DNA from: Betaproteobacteria bacterium SG8_40
GTDB lineage: Bacteria; Pseudomonadota; Gammaproteobacteria; Burkholderiales; Eutrophovitaceae
Direction: 5' to 3'
DNA length: 7,994 nt
NCBI GenBank assembly: GCA_001304425.1
Contig: LJTS01000119.1
Span: 1 to 7,994, forward strand
This document shows, piece after piece, positions 1 to 6,049 of the stretch. Each line of letters opens with the position of its first letter. The first letter of the stretch is position 1. The translations under genes were made by a program, and so were the position numbers. Below the pieces are notes generated by a model. It worked only from the letters and a program-made list of their open reading frames with translations, was not told where the DNA came from and did no database searches.

Positions 1-136
1 CAACCGGATTAATGGCGACGGCTTGTACCGCAACGAGCAAGTCATGACCGGCCGGTTCGGGCTTGGGCAGGTCCGTATCGATGAAGGAATCGGGATTTTC
101 AATCGGCAAGTACTGTGCAATGGCAACTGCTTTCAT
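1..136 (-). CDS. Zinc-type alcohol dehydrogenase family protein, N-terminal fragment (cut by window edge)
   Basis: Only the first 45 codons are present; the gene continues off the left edge. The N terminus starts MKAVAI and goes on through an ENPDSF-type stretch, D-LPKPEP and a GHDLLVAVQAVAINPV segment. This is the usual opening of the medium-chain dehydrogenase/quinone-reductase subgroup annotated as zinc-binding alcohol dehydrogenase family protein, in which the GroES-like domain begins with a beta strand followed by 'P.P...DLLV.V.A...NP.D'. Members are probable NAD(P)H-dependent oxidoreductases of the cytoplasm; the substrate cannot be read from this piece. The ATG at 136 is supported by an AGGGAG ribosome binding site (142-147 on the plus strand) five bases upstream. 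It is divergent from the GFA-family gene, with 226 bp between the two starts. The family is fairly sure from the N terminus; exact activity is unknown. Confidence 0.8.
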   Translation of the reverse strand, partial: MKAVAIAQYLPIENPDSFIDTDLPKPEPAGHDLLVAVQAVAINPV

Positions 137-362
137 CGGTGCTCCCTGTAACTTTTCATATCACTCGAACTCTTGATCTGTCTTGGCGTAAACGGCAAGG
201 CCGCGGCGGCGGTCGCTGTCTTGCAAAGAGCGCCATGATCACTTCTTTACTGTCGGAACCCACGTACCCGCCGGGCAGGTAAGATACTAGTCAGGGTAAC
301 ACTTCACGGTCACGTTTGAATCTGCGTCCGTTCGCCAATCTTCGCCCGACAATGGAGTATCA

Positions 363-788
363 ATGAGCGACATTCATCATGGTGGTTGCGTTTGCGGTGC
401 GGTCCGGTACCGGGTTCGGGGGAACCCGGTCGTCGGCACCGTTTGTCATTGCAAGTTCTGCCAGAAACGTCTGGCGAGCGCGTTCGCGGTGCTTGCGTCG
501 TACAAGATCGAGGACGTCGAGACCCAGGGCGAAGTGAAGGAAGTCGAACATCGTTCGGACGTCAGCGGCCGCTGGCTGAAAATGCAGTTTTGCCCGGAAT
601 GCGGAACCACGCTGTCACATACTGCAGAGTGGCGCCCGGGTATGCGGGCTGTCGCGGCTGGTACCCTTGATGACCCGACCTGGCTCAGGATCGACCGGCA
701 CATCTGGACCCAATCGAAGCTTCCGTGGGTCGTAATTCCGGAAGGCGTTGAAACCTACCCGCAGGGCGCCGGCATACCGGCGAGATAG
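363..788 (+). CDS. GFA / CENP-V domain zinc protein (glutathione-dependent formaldehyde-activating-like)
   Basis: A 141-residue cytoplasmic protein with the full GFA-fold cysteine signature: GGCVCGAVRY (Cys9, Cys11), CHCKFCQ (Cys28, Cys30, Cys33) and FCPECGT (Cys77, Cys80). In this family the cysteines bind a structural and a catalytic zinc. The founding member was proposed to help glutathione add to formaldehyde, but most paralogues have no proven substrate, so the function here is only family-level. Length is normal for a single-domain member. The start is fixed by GGAG at 354-357, five bases before the ATG. It is divergent from the alcohol-dehydrogenase-type gene on its left, and a hairpin plus T-run follows the stop, so it is probably transcribed alone. 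The alcohol dehydrogenase neighbour would fit a formaldehyde/aldehyde detoxification theme, but that is inference from adjacency. Confidence 0.9.
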   Translation: MSDIHHGGCVCGAVRYRVRGNPVVGTVCHCKFCQKRLASAFAVLASYKIEDVETQGEVKEVEHRSDVSGRWLKMQFCPECGTTLSHTAEWRPGMRAVAAGTLDDPTWLRIDRHIWTQSKLPWVVIPEGVETYPQGAGIPAR

Positions 789-795
789 ACTAAAC

Positions 796-830
796 CGTCA
801 GCGACGGGAGCTGACGCCGTAATGGTTTTT
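796..830 (+). terminator. Candidate intrinsic terminator after the GFA-family gene
   Basis: Starting eight bases after the stop codon, CGTCAGC (796-802) and GCTGACG (810-816) form a perfect 7-bp stem around a 7-base loop. A run of five T lies at 826-830. The T-run is about ten bases from the stem, longer than ideal, but AAACC just before the stem (792/793-796) can pair with GGTTT (824-828), which would bring the tract closer. Read on the plus strand it would separate the GFA gene from msrA. Confidence 0.5.
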
Positions 831-862
831 GCGGCCGAGCGCGGTTGCATTTCCCCTGACTG

Positions 863-887
863 GCACCATGTGACGTTCATGGCGTGC
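863..887. repeat. Imperfect inverted repeat upstream of msrA
   Basis: GCAC-CATG (863-870) is mirrored by CATG-gc-GTGC (878-887) around a TGACGTT centre. The inner arms CCATG/CATGG (866-870 and 878-882) are perfect. It lies about 60-85 bases before the msrA start, where an operator could sit. No recognised regulator motif is assigned; a chance palindrome is possible. Confidence 0.25.
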
Positions 888-935
888 ACCGTTCCTGGCG
901 TGATGCGTTGCTGCTATCCTTTGCGACTGACAGAT

Positions 936-940
936 GGAGG
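936..940 (+). promoter_or_regulatory. Ribosome binding site that fixes the msrA start
   Basis: GGAGG sits six bases before the ATG at 947. The upstream in-frame ATG at 884 has no comparable site and would add 21 residues (MHRSW...) that are not part of the MsrA fold, so 947 is chosen. Confidence 0.8.
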
Positions 941-946
941 ACGAAC

Positions 947-1483
947 ATGAATCGCACCGAAACCGCAATCCTTGCCGGCGGCTGTTTCTGGGGTATGCAG
1001 GACCTCATCCGCAAACTGCCGGGTGTCGTCAGTACCCGCGTCGGATACAGCGGCGGTGATGTGCCGAATGCTACCTATCGCAATCACGGCACGCACGCCG
1101 AAGCCGTGGAAATCATTTTCAGGCCGGAAAAGCTCAGCTTTCGCGAATTGCTGGAGTTTTTCTTCCAGGCGCACGATCCGAGTACGCTCAACCGGCAGGG
1201 CAACGATGTCGGGCTGTCCTACCGTTCGGCTATTTTCTACACCAGCGAGGAACAGAAGCGCGTAGCACTCGATACCATTGCCGATGTCGATGCGTGTGGC
1301 CTGTGGCCGGGAAAAGTAGTCACCGAAGTGGAAGCCGCGGGCCCGTTCTGGGAAGCGGAGCCGGAGCATCAGGATTACCTGCAGCGTTATCCGCAAGGCT
1401 ACACTTGCCACTGGGTTCGCCCTGAATGGAAATTACCCAAGCGAACTGACACGGAGACGGACAAGCAACGCGCAGCCGGTTGA
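947..1483 (+). CDS. msrA: Peptide-methionine (S)-S-oxide reductase MsrA
   Basis: A 178-residue enzyme that reduces the S epimer of methionine sulfoxide, free or in proteins, back to methionine; thioredoxin normally recycles it. The catalytic motif GGCFWG is at residues 11-16 with Cys13 as the nucleophile. Other family signatures follow: GVVSTRVGYSGG (26-37), the H-AEAVEI strand (50-56), FFQAHDPSTLNRQGND (72-87), YRSAIFY (92-98), FWEAEPEHQDYL (134-145) and a C-terminal GYTCHW with Cys154. The Cys13/Cys154 pair matches the two-cysteine arrangement known from the Mycobacterium tuberculosis enzyme, where the second cysteine resolves the sulfenic acid as a disulfide. Cys117 is a third cysteine of unclear role. 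No signal peptide, so cytoplasmic. There is no msrB beside it. It converges on the tetR-type gene with 88 bp between the stops and no obvious T-tract terminator there. Confidence 0.97.
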   Translation: MNRTETAILAGGCFWGMQDLIRKLPGVVSTRVGYSGGDVPNATYRNHGTHAEAVEIIFRPEKLSFRELLEFFFQAHDPSTLNRQGNDVGLSYRSAIFYTSEEQKRVALDTIADVDACGLWPGKVVTEVEAAGPFWEAEPEHQDYLQRYPQGYTCHWVRPEWKLPKRTDTETDKQRAAG

Positions 1484-1571
1484 AACTGACACACGATGCG
1501 CGATTGCGCTGGCGCCGGCCCCTTGCGTTCTGTAGCGGTCTAACGGATGTCGCTCAACCGTGGCGGACAGC

Positions 1572-2228
1572 TCACGGTAAATGCGCTCTGTTGGACATGC
1601 CCGCCGACGACTGGGCAAATCGATCCGGTTGGCCGGTAGCGGCAGCGAGCCCCTTCAACAGCAAACCAATAGCAGACTGGTAAGGCGTTTCCCGGGCGCC
1701 GCCGGCAATCGCCAGCGCGGCCCGGTCGAATGACGCGGACAACAGGGCAGTGAGCTCATTGACCGGGATCATTCTGGTGGTTTTCGCTTGCAAAAGTGCT
1801 GCGATGCGGTCCTGTAACTCGCTGGCACCGGCCAGATCGGTCAGTTCCGCGACCTGGGCTGGCGTCAGAACTGACGGGGCGTCGAGCAGCAGTAGGCGGG
1901 CGCGCCCATTTTCCGCCATCGCCTTGACGAAGGCCTCCGCGCTGGCGATGAGCGTCTCCATTGACGACGAACTGTCATCGGATTGCTCGGCAATCGCGCT
2001 GGCGATTTCTTGTGCCGCCTGCCGAGTAACTGCCAGGAACAGATCGGCCTTGTCCGTAAAATGATGATAGAGCGCACCACGCGTCACGTTTGCGGCAGCT
2101 ACGATTTCCGGCGTGCTGGTATTTGCGAACCCTTTCTCGACAAACAGAAGACGGCCGGCGCCGATCAATGCCGCGCGCGTGGCCCGTGTGCGCTCATGGT
2201 TGGATCTTCGAGCATTCGATGCATACAT
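1572..2228 (-). CDS. TetR/AcrR-family transcriptional regulator
   Basis: A 218-residue one-component repressor-type protein. The N-terminal three-helix DNA-binding domain spans roughly residues 13-62: TRAALIGAGRLLFVEKGF, then TSTPEIVAAANVTRGALYHHF, the canonical TetR helix-turn-helix with its ALYHHF-DK recognition-helix signature. The rest is the alpha-helical ligand-binding and dimerisation domain, which is poorly conserved, so the inducer cannot be predicted. Residues 81-90 are a short Ser/Asp-rich linker. The ATG at 2228 is preceded only by a weak GGGG site. A terminator at 2311-2337 separates it from the DUF1501 gene upstream on the same strand, so it probably has its own promoter in the 2229-2310 gap, where a 5-bp-arm dyad could be an autoregulatory operator. 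No divergent partner gene lies next to it, which leaves the regulated target open (msrA, the DUF pair, or something distant). Confidence 0.93.
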   Translation of the reverse strand: MYASNARRSNHERTRATRAALIGAGRLLFVEKGFANTSTPEIVAAANVTRGALYHHFTDKADLFLAVTRQAAQEIASAIAEQSDDSSSSMETLIASAEAFVKAMAENGRARLLLLDAPSVLTPAQVAELTDLAGASELQDRIAALLQAKTTRMIPVNELTALLSASFDRAALAIAGGARETPYQSAIGLLLKGLAAATGQPDRFAQSSAGMSNRAHLP

Positions 2229-2279
2229 GATTAAACCCCGTGCAAAAATCTGGCAGTGGAAACAAGACCAAGAAATGAT

Positions 2280-2298
2280 GTCGCGTCAAACCAGCGAC
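2280..2298. promoter_or_regulatory. Candidate operator dyad upstream of the tetR-type gene
   Basis: GTCGC (2280-2284) and GCGAC (2294-2298) are perfect inverted arms around a 9-bp spacer, 52-70 bp upstream of the regulator's ATG. TetR-family proteins often bind 15-20 bp palindromes in their own promoter. A TTGACG hexamer overlaps the dyad on the minus strand, but no good -10 follows at 16-18 bp, so the promoter itself is not established. Confidence 0.25.
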
Positions 2299-2310
2299 CA
2301 AGGCGGCCGC

Positions 2311-2337
2311 AAAAACCAATCCGCACTTTCCGGATCA
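2311..2337 (-). terminator. Intrinsic terminator of the DUF1800-DUF1501 unit
   Basis: Read on the minus strand, beginning a few bases after the DUF1501 stop, ATCCG and CGGAT form a 5-bp Watson-Crick stem (2331-2335 with 2319-2323). Two G-U wobble pairs extend it outward, the loop has 7 bases, and five T follow (A-run at 2311-2315 on the plus strand). Position, spacing and T-tract are all as expected for Rho-independent termination. Confidence 0.6.
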
Positions 2338-2341
2338 CCCC

Positions 2342-3727
2342 TCAAACCAGGAAATCCAGGTAGCGCGAGGGCCAGGCATCGAAGTTCACGATATTGGGCA
2401 GTATGTCCGGAACGCTGGAGTCGGGCACGCCAAGCCAGCGAGCAAAAGTTGCCGCGTACTGGTCGACGGAAGTTGTCGGCAAGAGGTTGCCTTGCCGGAT
2501 ATCTTCATTCGTCCCAAATGCCACTTGCGGAAAGGTGCCGTACATCTCGCCACCTTGTACCGCGCCACCGATGACGAAATGATGCGAGCCCCAGCCGTGA
2601 TCAGATCCGTCGCCGTTACTGGTGAGGGTGCGCCCGAAATCGGACGCGGTGAACAGCGTGACGTTGTTCTGCAACTGCATTTCACCCAGCCAGCCGTAGA
2701 ATGCATTGACCGCATCGTTCAGTTGCTGCAATTGGGCACCGTGCCGGTCGAGCAGGAAATCGTGGTTGTCGAAACCCCCGAGGCTGACGAAGAAGACCTG
2801 CCTGTTGGTAGAAAGCGAACTGCGCGCGAAAATCATCCGTGCAACGATATTCAGTTGCGATGCGAGTCCGTTGCCCGAGGGTACCGGCACCACGAACTGC
2901 GACGCCGGTGGTAACGATGACGCCAGCAGCGAATTGGCAGCGATCGATCGCGACGTAACCTGGCCAAGCTCGTCTTCAAACAGATGCGTGCTGTTGCCGG
3001 TAATCAGCTGACGATAAAGGCTGCTTGCGCTTGACGATCCGTAAAGATTACCGGAGATACCGGCAATCGACAGCGCTCCGCTGGTACTCATCTGGTACTG
3101 CAAGACCTGTTGCCCCGACAGGAACACCGCGTTGCCGGCGGCGGATACAGCGGTGAAGATCGGCAGGCCGTTCTGCGAAGCCAGCAAATCACCCATGCGG
3201 CCTCCCCAGCCGAGCCGCGCGCCTTCGCCAATGGGGGTATTGGCCTGCCACACCGATTGCTGGTCGTTGTGCGAGAACAGTTTGGGCGGCAACGGCACGG
3301 ACCGGTTTTCGTATTGGCTTTTCGTCGTAGGTACGACCAACGGCCCTACGTTCGGGACAACGGCGAGGTTACCCGCGTCATAGAGCGCCTTGAACGCACT
3401 GAGCGTCGGATGAAAAGCGAATGAACGACCTCCCTGCGATGCCACCGGTCCGATGGATGTGGCTGTCAGATCATTTCGCGGTATCGCAATTTCCGGACGA
3501 GCATTCAGGTATTCCGCATAGTCCGTGGAATCGTACGGAATAATCGTGTTGGTGTGATCGTTGCCCCCATACAGAAACACGCAGACCACGGCACGGTAGC
3601 CGCTCACGACCTGGGCCGAAGCAGCGCCGATCGTCGCAAGGTTCAATGCGAACGGTGCGCCGGCAGCGGCGAATGACAACGCCGAAGCGCGCTTGAGAAA
3701 TTCGCGACGTGATGCTTTGGAAACCAT
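2342..3727 (-). CDS. DUF1501 domain protein, Tat-exported
   Basis: A 461-residue secreted protein of the DUF1501 family, which is related to the alkaline phosphatase/sulfatase fold; no reaction is established for it. The N terminus is a textbook twin-arginine signal: SRREFLK at residues 6-12, a hydrophobic stretch to about residue 33, and an ASA-Q cleavage site after residue 38. The mature part carries the family landmarks FLYGGNDHTN (51-60), FHPTLSAFKALYDAGNLAVV (105-124), FSHNDQQSVWQ (151-161), the GGFDNHD segment (317-323), ASDFGRT (361-367) and GSDHGWGSHHFVIGGAVQGG (374-393). The Asp/His-rich ones are the likely metal ligands by analogy with the superfamily. Tat export implies folding, possibly with a cofactor, before transport to the periplasm. 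It follows the DUF1800 gene by 53 bp on the same strand and is closed by its own terminator, so the two form an operon. A GTG-started longer frame from 3784 exists but would bury the Tat motif and lacks a ribosome binding site. Confidence 0.93.
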   Translation of the reverse strand: MVSKASRREFLKRASALSFAAAGAPFALNLATIGAASAQVVSGYRAVVCVFLYGGNDHTNTIIPYDSTDYAEYLNARPEIAIPRNDLTATSIGPVASQGGRSFAFHPTLSAFKALYDAGNLAVVPNVGPLVVPTTKSQYENRSVPLPPKLFSHNDQQSVWQANTPIGEGARLGWGGRMGDLLASQNGLPIFTAVSAAGNAVFLSGQQVLQYQMSTSGALSIAGISGNLYGSSSASSLYRQLITGNSTHLFEDELGQVTSRSIAANSLLASSLPPASQFVVPVPSGNGLASQLNIVARMIFARSSLSTNRQVFFVSLGGFDNHDFLLDRHGAQLQQLNDAVNAFYGWLGEMQLQNNVTLFTASDFGRTLTSNGDGSDHGWGSHHFVIGGAVQGGEMYGTFPQVAFGTNEDIRQGNLLPTTSVDQYAATFARWLGVPDSSVPDILPNIVNFDAWPSRYLDFLV

Positions 3728-3732
3728 GTTTG

Positions 3733-3739
3733 CTCCTCC
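3733..3739 (-). promoter_or_regulatory. Ribosome binding site that fixes the DUF1501 start
   Basis: On the minus strand GGAGGAG stands five bases before the ATG at 3727. This strong site, together with the Tat motif beginning six residues into the protein, rules in 3727 over the in-frame GTG at 3784. Confidence 0.85.
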
Positions 3740-3780
3740 AGATTCCGGACCTGTTACTTGTGAGCGGATGGGTATGGCGT

Positions 3781-5574
3781 TCACTTCTGAACGATGAAAT
3801 CGGGTGAAGAGACCGTGAAAAAAGTTGCAACGTATACGCGATTCTGCCGCCCGGCAGACGGATTCAGCGGGTTGATGGAAATACTCTCCACAGCGTCGCG
3901 AATCAGGTCCCTCGTCGCGGTGCTCATCGTTCCATAGGTCAGCAGCAGGTCGATGCGGTCGATGAGCGCGTCCGGCTCGTCGGCGAGGGCCAGTTCCTTC
4001 GAGTAATCAGCTTGTATGTCGCGCGGCGAATTGCTGCCGACGCCGTAACGCACCGCATCGCGCATGAAATTGGAGTAACCGACAACCGATGTTTCATGAA
4101 TGATCTGGAATTCCGGCGCTACCAGATTGGCAGCAGCGATTCCGGTGTTCGGCGGAACGTAGCCCGGCCGGTAAAAATTGAATACCGACGGTGAGCGCAT
4201 CGGCGACTGACCCAGGGCGTTCGAAGGGCTGTCGGTGTTGCCGAGCAAATAGTTTGTCGACTTCGAAGTCGCGTCGAAGGCGCGCATCCATGCCGCAAGT
4301 CGCAATACCGGTTCACGCACTTTTCCAAATCCGGGCGCGGATGCCATGGCGATATCGCGCGCCTCGGAATCCAGCAGAACGGCGGCAATGACGGCGCGCA
4401 TGTCGCCACGCTGCCCGTTGCCGGTTCGCCAGTTGCCGTGCGAGTAACTGCCCGAGTTGAACGCCTGTGTTACCCGCCCTACGTAACCGGGGCTCGGGTT
4501 ACTCGTCACCATGCGCTGTATCAGTTGCCGGCCAATGAACGGGCCCACATTGGGGTGATTGAAAATGGTGTCGAGCGCGATACGCAAACTGCCGTCCGGA
4601 TCCGGTGTGCCTTGTGCCGGGATGACGGTGCCGAGAAACCGCTTTTCTTCGGTCGAATGAAACTGCGGATAGCCCTGCATGGGCAGCACTTCGCGATTCG
4701 GGTCGGGCGGGGGATTGGACGAAGATCCATAAAAGCGCCCGTTCTGTCGATCCGGGCCTGCCCAACTGAAGCCGGTGAATACATGGGACAACCCGACAAT
4801 GTCCTCATTGCTATACGTTTCGACAGGAGCCTTACCGGCCATTACCAACGTGCCGTCGGGGTTCAATTCGTATAACCCGATGGACATCAGTTGCATTACT
4901 TCGCGCGCAAAATTCTGATCGGGTACGCGGTTTCCAGACGCCTTCTGGTTACGCAGATGGGATAGATATAGTCCCATCATCGGGTGCCGGCTCACCGCTT
5001 CCAGCAGGCTGCGGTAGTTGCCGAAGGCTTCGCGGCCAAGCATGTCGAGATAGGAAGCGACGCCACGCTCGTATCCACCCACTGCGCTGTCGAGTTGCGA
5101 AATGACAAAGATCTGGGAAAGTGCGAACGCGACTTTCTGGCGCAACTGGTCCGGTGCGACTGCAACCTGCTTCCAGAAGGTGTGCATCACATGCGACTGA
5201 TTCGGATTCTGTCCCGATGCAATCAACGCATCGATGTACGTCCGGTGCGAATAGCGCGGGGTTATCGCAAATTGCTGATCGAGCCAGCCGGTGTAATTCG
5301 CTCGTTGCACTTGCCTGATCCCCTCGTCGCTGGCGCCCATTCCCGCCTGTGCGAGGAAACGCGAAGCCTCGGCTTCGGTTGTCAGCGCCACGAACGGACC
5401 GGTATCCTCTTCCGTGTTCTCTTGCGAAGTCTCGCCACCACACGCGGCCAGCAGCACTGCTGCAATGCCTGCAAGCAGCAAGGAACGGATCGTGTGACGA
5501 TCCGCGAGGGGATGTTTGTCGTAAGAATTGCGCCCGGACGAATGCTCCTCGTGAGGGCTGCAAATTGTGTGCAT
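3781..5574 (-). CDS. DUF1800 domain lipoprotein
   Basis: A 597-residue protein of the DUF1800 family, function not established. Residues 31-44 are a hydrophobic signal core ending in LLAA-Cys45, a lipobox. Gly follows the cysteine (no Asp at +2), so outer-membrane sorting by Lol is the default prediction. The leader before the core is unusually long (about 30 residues) with no later ATG or GTG before it. The DUF1800 domain fills the rest: SRFLAQAGMG (71-80), HTFWKQVAVAPDQLRQKVAFALSQ-type segment (131-154), NFAREVMQLMSIGLYELNPDG (221-241), NEDIVGLSHVFTGF (256-269), RFLGTVIPA (312-320), FNHPNVGPFIGRQLIQRMV (338-356), GDMRAVIAAVLLDSEAR (390-406), KVREPVLRLAAWMRAF (418-433), SPSVFNFYRPGY (461-472) and the C-terminal SSPDFIVQK. 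An acidic linker (ETSQENTEED) follows the lipobox. It is the first gene of the unit with DUF1501. The ATG at 5574 is preferred over a GTG at 5595 because of its AAGGAG site. Confidence 0.93.
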   Translation of the reverse strand: MHTICSPHEEHSSGRNSYDKHPLADRHTIRSLLLAGIAAVLLAACGGETSQENTEEDTGPFVALTTEAEASRFLAQAGMGASDEGIRQVQRANYTGWLDQQFAITPRYSHRTYIDALIASGQNPNQSHVMHTFWKQVAVAPDQLRQKVAFALSQIFVISQLDSAVGGYERGVASYLDMLGREAFGNYRSLLEAVSRHPMMGLYLSHLRNQKASGNRVPDQNFAREVMQLMSIGLYELNPDGTLVMAGKAPVETYSNEDIVGLSHVFTGFSWAGPDRQNGRFYGSSSNPPPDPNREVLPMQGYPQFHSTEEKRFLGTVIPAQGTPDPDGSLRIALDTIFNHPNVGPFIGRQLIQRMVTSNPSPGYVGRVTQAFNSGSYSHGNWRTGNGQRGDMRAVIAAVLLDSEARDIAMASAPGFGKVREPVLRLAAWMRAFDATSKSTNYLLGNTDSPSNALGQSPMRSPSVFNFYRPGYVPPNTGIAAANLVAPEFQIIHETSVVGYSNFMRDAVRYGVGSNSPRDIQADYSKELALADEPDALIDRIDLLLTYGTMSTATRDLIRDAVESISINPLNPSAGRQNRVYVATFFTVSSPDFIVQK

Positions 5575-5581
5575 CGGATCT

Positions 5582-5587
5582 CTCCTT
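5582..5587 (-). promoter_or_regulatory. Ribosome binding site that fixes the DUF1800 start
   Basis: AAGGAG on the minus strand lies seven bases before the ATG at 5574. The in-frame GTG at 5595 would place this site inside the coding region and has none of its own. Confidence 0.8.
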
Positions 5588-5668
5588 GCTTTCACCAGGA
5601 CCGGGTGGCCGCTGCTGCCGGGAATACAGCTTTTGCAAAGCGCTGTTACCCGACTGCCCGTTGTTGAA

Positions 5669-5690
5669 AGAAGTATTTGAACGAACTTCT
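5669..5690. repeat. Inverted repeat AGAAGT-N10-ACTTCT
   Basis: Perfect 6-bp arms (5669-5674, 5685-5690) around a 10-bp spacer, 95-116 bp upstream of the DUF1800 start. If the TATACT at 5721-5726 is the -10 box, this dyad falls in the transcribed leader and could be a hairpin; otherwise it may be an operator. Confidence 0.35.
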
Positions 5691-5811
5691 GGAAGATGAA
5701 ACCCGCAAATCCCGCGAAAAAGTATATCGACGGGAAACAGGAAAATTTCGCCGCAACGAAAATATTTAAGTTCGAAAAAACATTGGTTTCACGGCACCGT
5801 CGTTTTCGGGA

Positions 5812-5833
5812 GACAACGAAAGAAATTGTTGTC
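5812..5833. repeat. Inverted repeat GACAAC-N10-GTTGTC
   Basis: Perfect 6-bp arms (5812-5817, 5828-5833) around a 10-bp, A-rich spacer. It has the same 22-bp layout as the dyad at 5669-5690 but a different sequence, and lies upstream of the putative -10, where a regulator could bind. Confidence 0.35.
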
Positions 5834-6049
5834 GCCGTATGACGTCGCAGATTTCACGAGTAGAGAATCCGAAGGCCGGCGAAATCATGAAGAAGGTGCA
5901 GCAATTCCTTCCTACAGATTATCTGCTTCAGACGCAGCGGTCGGGTTGAGCTAGCCTGGTCCGCCATCACGTTCGTGGCGATCAGCGCTTGTCGAAGGAG
6001 CGAGTGTTTTATCCGCCTGTGATCGCGAGACGGTTACCTGCCGCTACGG

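Larger units (their letters stand above)
5575..6049 (-). promoter_or_regulatory. Long non-coding leader/promoter region of the DUF1800-DUF1501 unit
   Basis: No supportable gene lies in these 475 bp. The stretch 5690-5830 is visibly richer in A and T than the flanks. On the minus strand TATACT (5721-5726 on plus) is a good -10 match but has no convincing -35 at 16-18 bp, so the promoter call is tentative. Two inverted repeats share one geometry, 6-bp perfect arms around 10 bp: AGAAGT/ACTTCT at 5669-5690 and GACAAC/GTTGTC at 5812-5833. CAACGAAA occurs twice exactly 60 bp apart (5754-5761, 5814-5821). A short palindrome with arms GCTTT and AAAGC is at 5629-5641, about 55 bp before the start codon. 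The left neighbour in transcription order (6050-6739) ends at 6050 with no clear terminator seen. Confidence 0.45.

Noticed and set aside
137..362. Promoter for the GFA-family gene near GATACT (283-288).
   Set aside because: No acceptable -35 hexamer at 16-18 bp spacing, so no promoter is claimed in this divergent gap.
914..1411. 165-codon minus-strand open frame opposite msrA.
   Set aside because: Complete overlap with a certain msrA gene; it is a shadow frame without motif support.
1484..1571. A bidirectional terminator between msrA and the TetR-type gene.
   Set aside because: Only short GC inverted repeats (for example GCGC-GATT-GCGC) without T-tracts on either strand were found.
2492..2914. 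140-codon plus-strand open frame opposite the DUF1501 gene.
   Set aside because: Antisense to conserved DUF1501 motifs, with no recognisable domain of its own.
3728..3784. GTG at 3784 as the DUF1501 start, giving a GTGA overlap with the DUF1800 stop.
   Set aside because: A four-base overlap is attractive for translational coupling, but the ATG at 3727 has a perfect GGAGGAG site and places the Tat motif correctly.
4949..5667. Long open frames on both strands over the 5' half of the DUF1800 gene (plus strand 4984-5667; minus strand 4949-5638 in another frame).
   Set aside because: They overlap a clear DUF1800 coding sequence with conserved family motifs, have Arg/Cys/His-rich compositions typical of out-of-frame GC-rich DNA, and show no domain.
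5887..5949. A 20-codon plus-strand mini-ORF (MKKVQQ...) in the gap upstream of the DUF1800 gene.
   Set aside because: No proper ribosome binding site at normal spacing and no downstream gene on that strand; chance ORF length.
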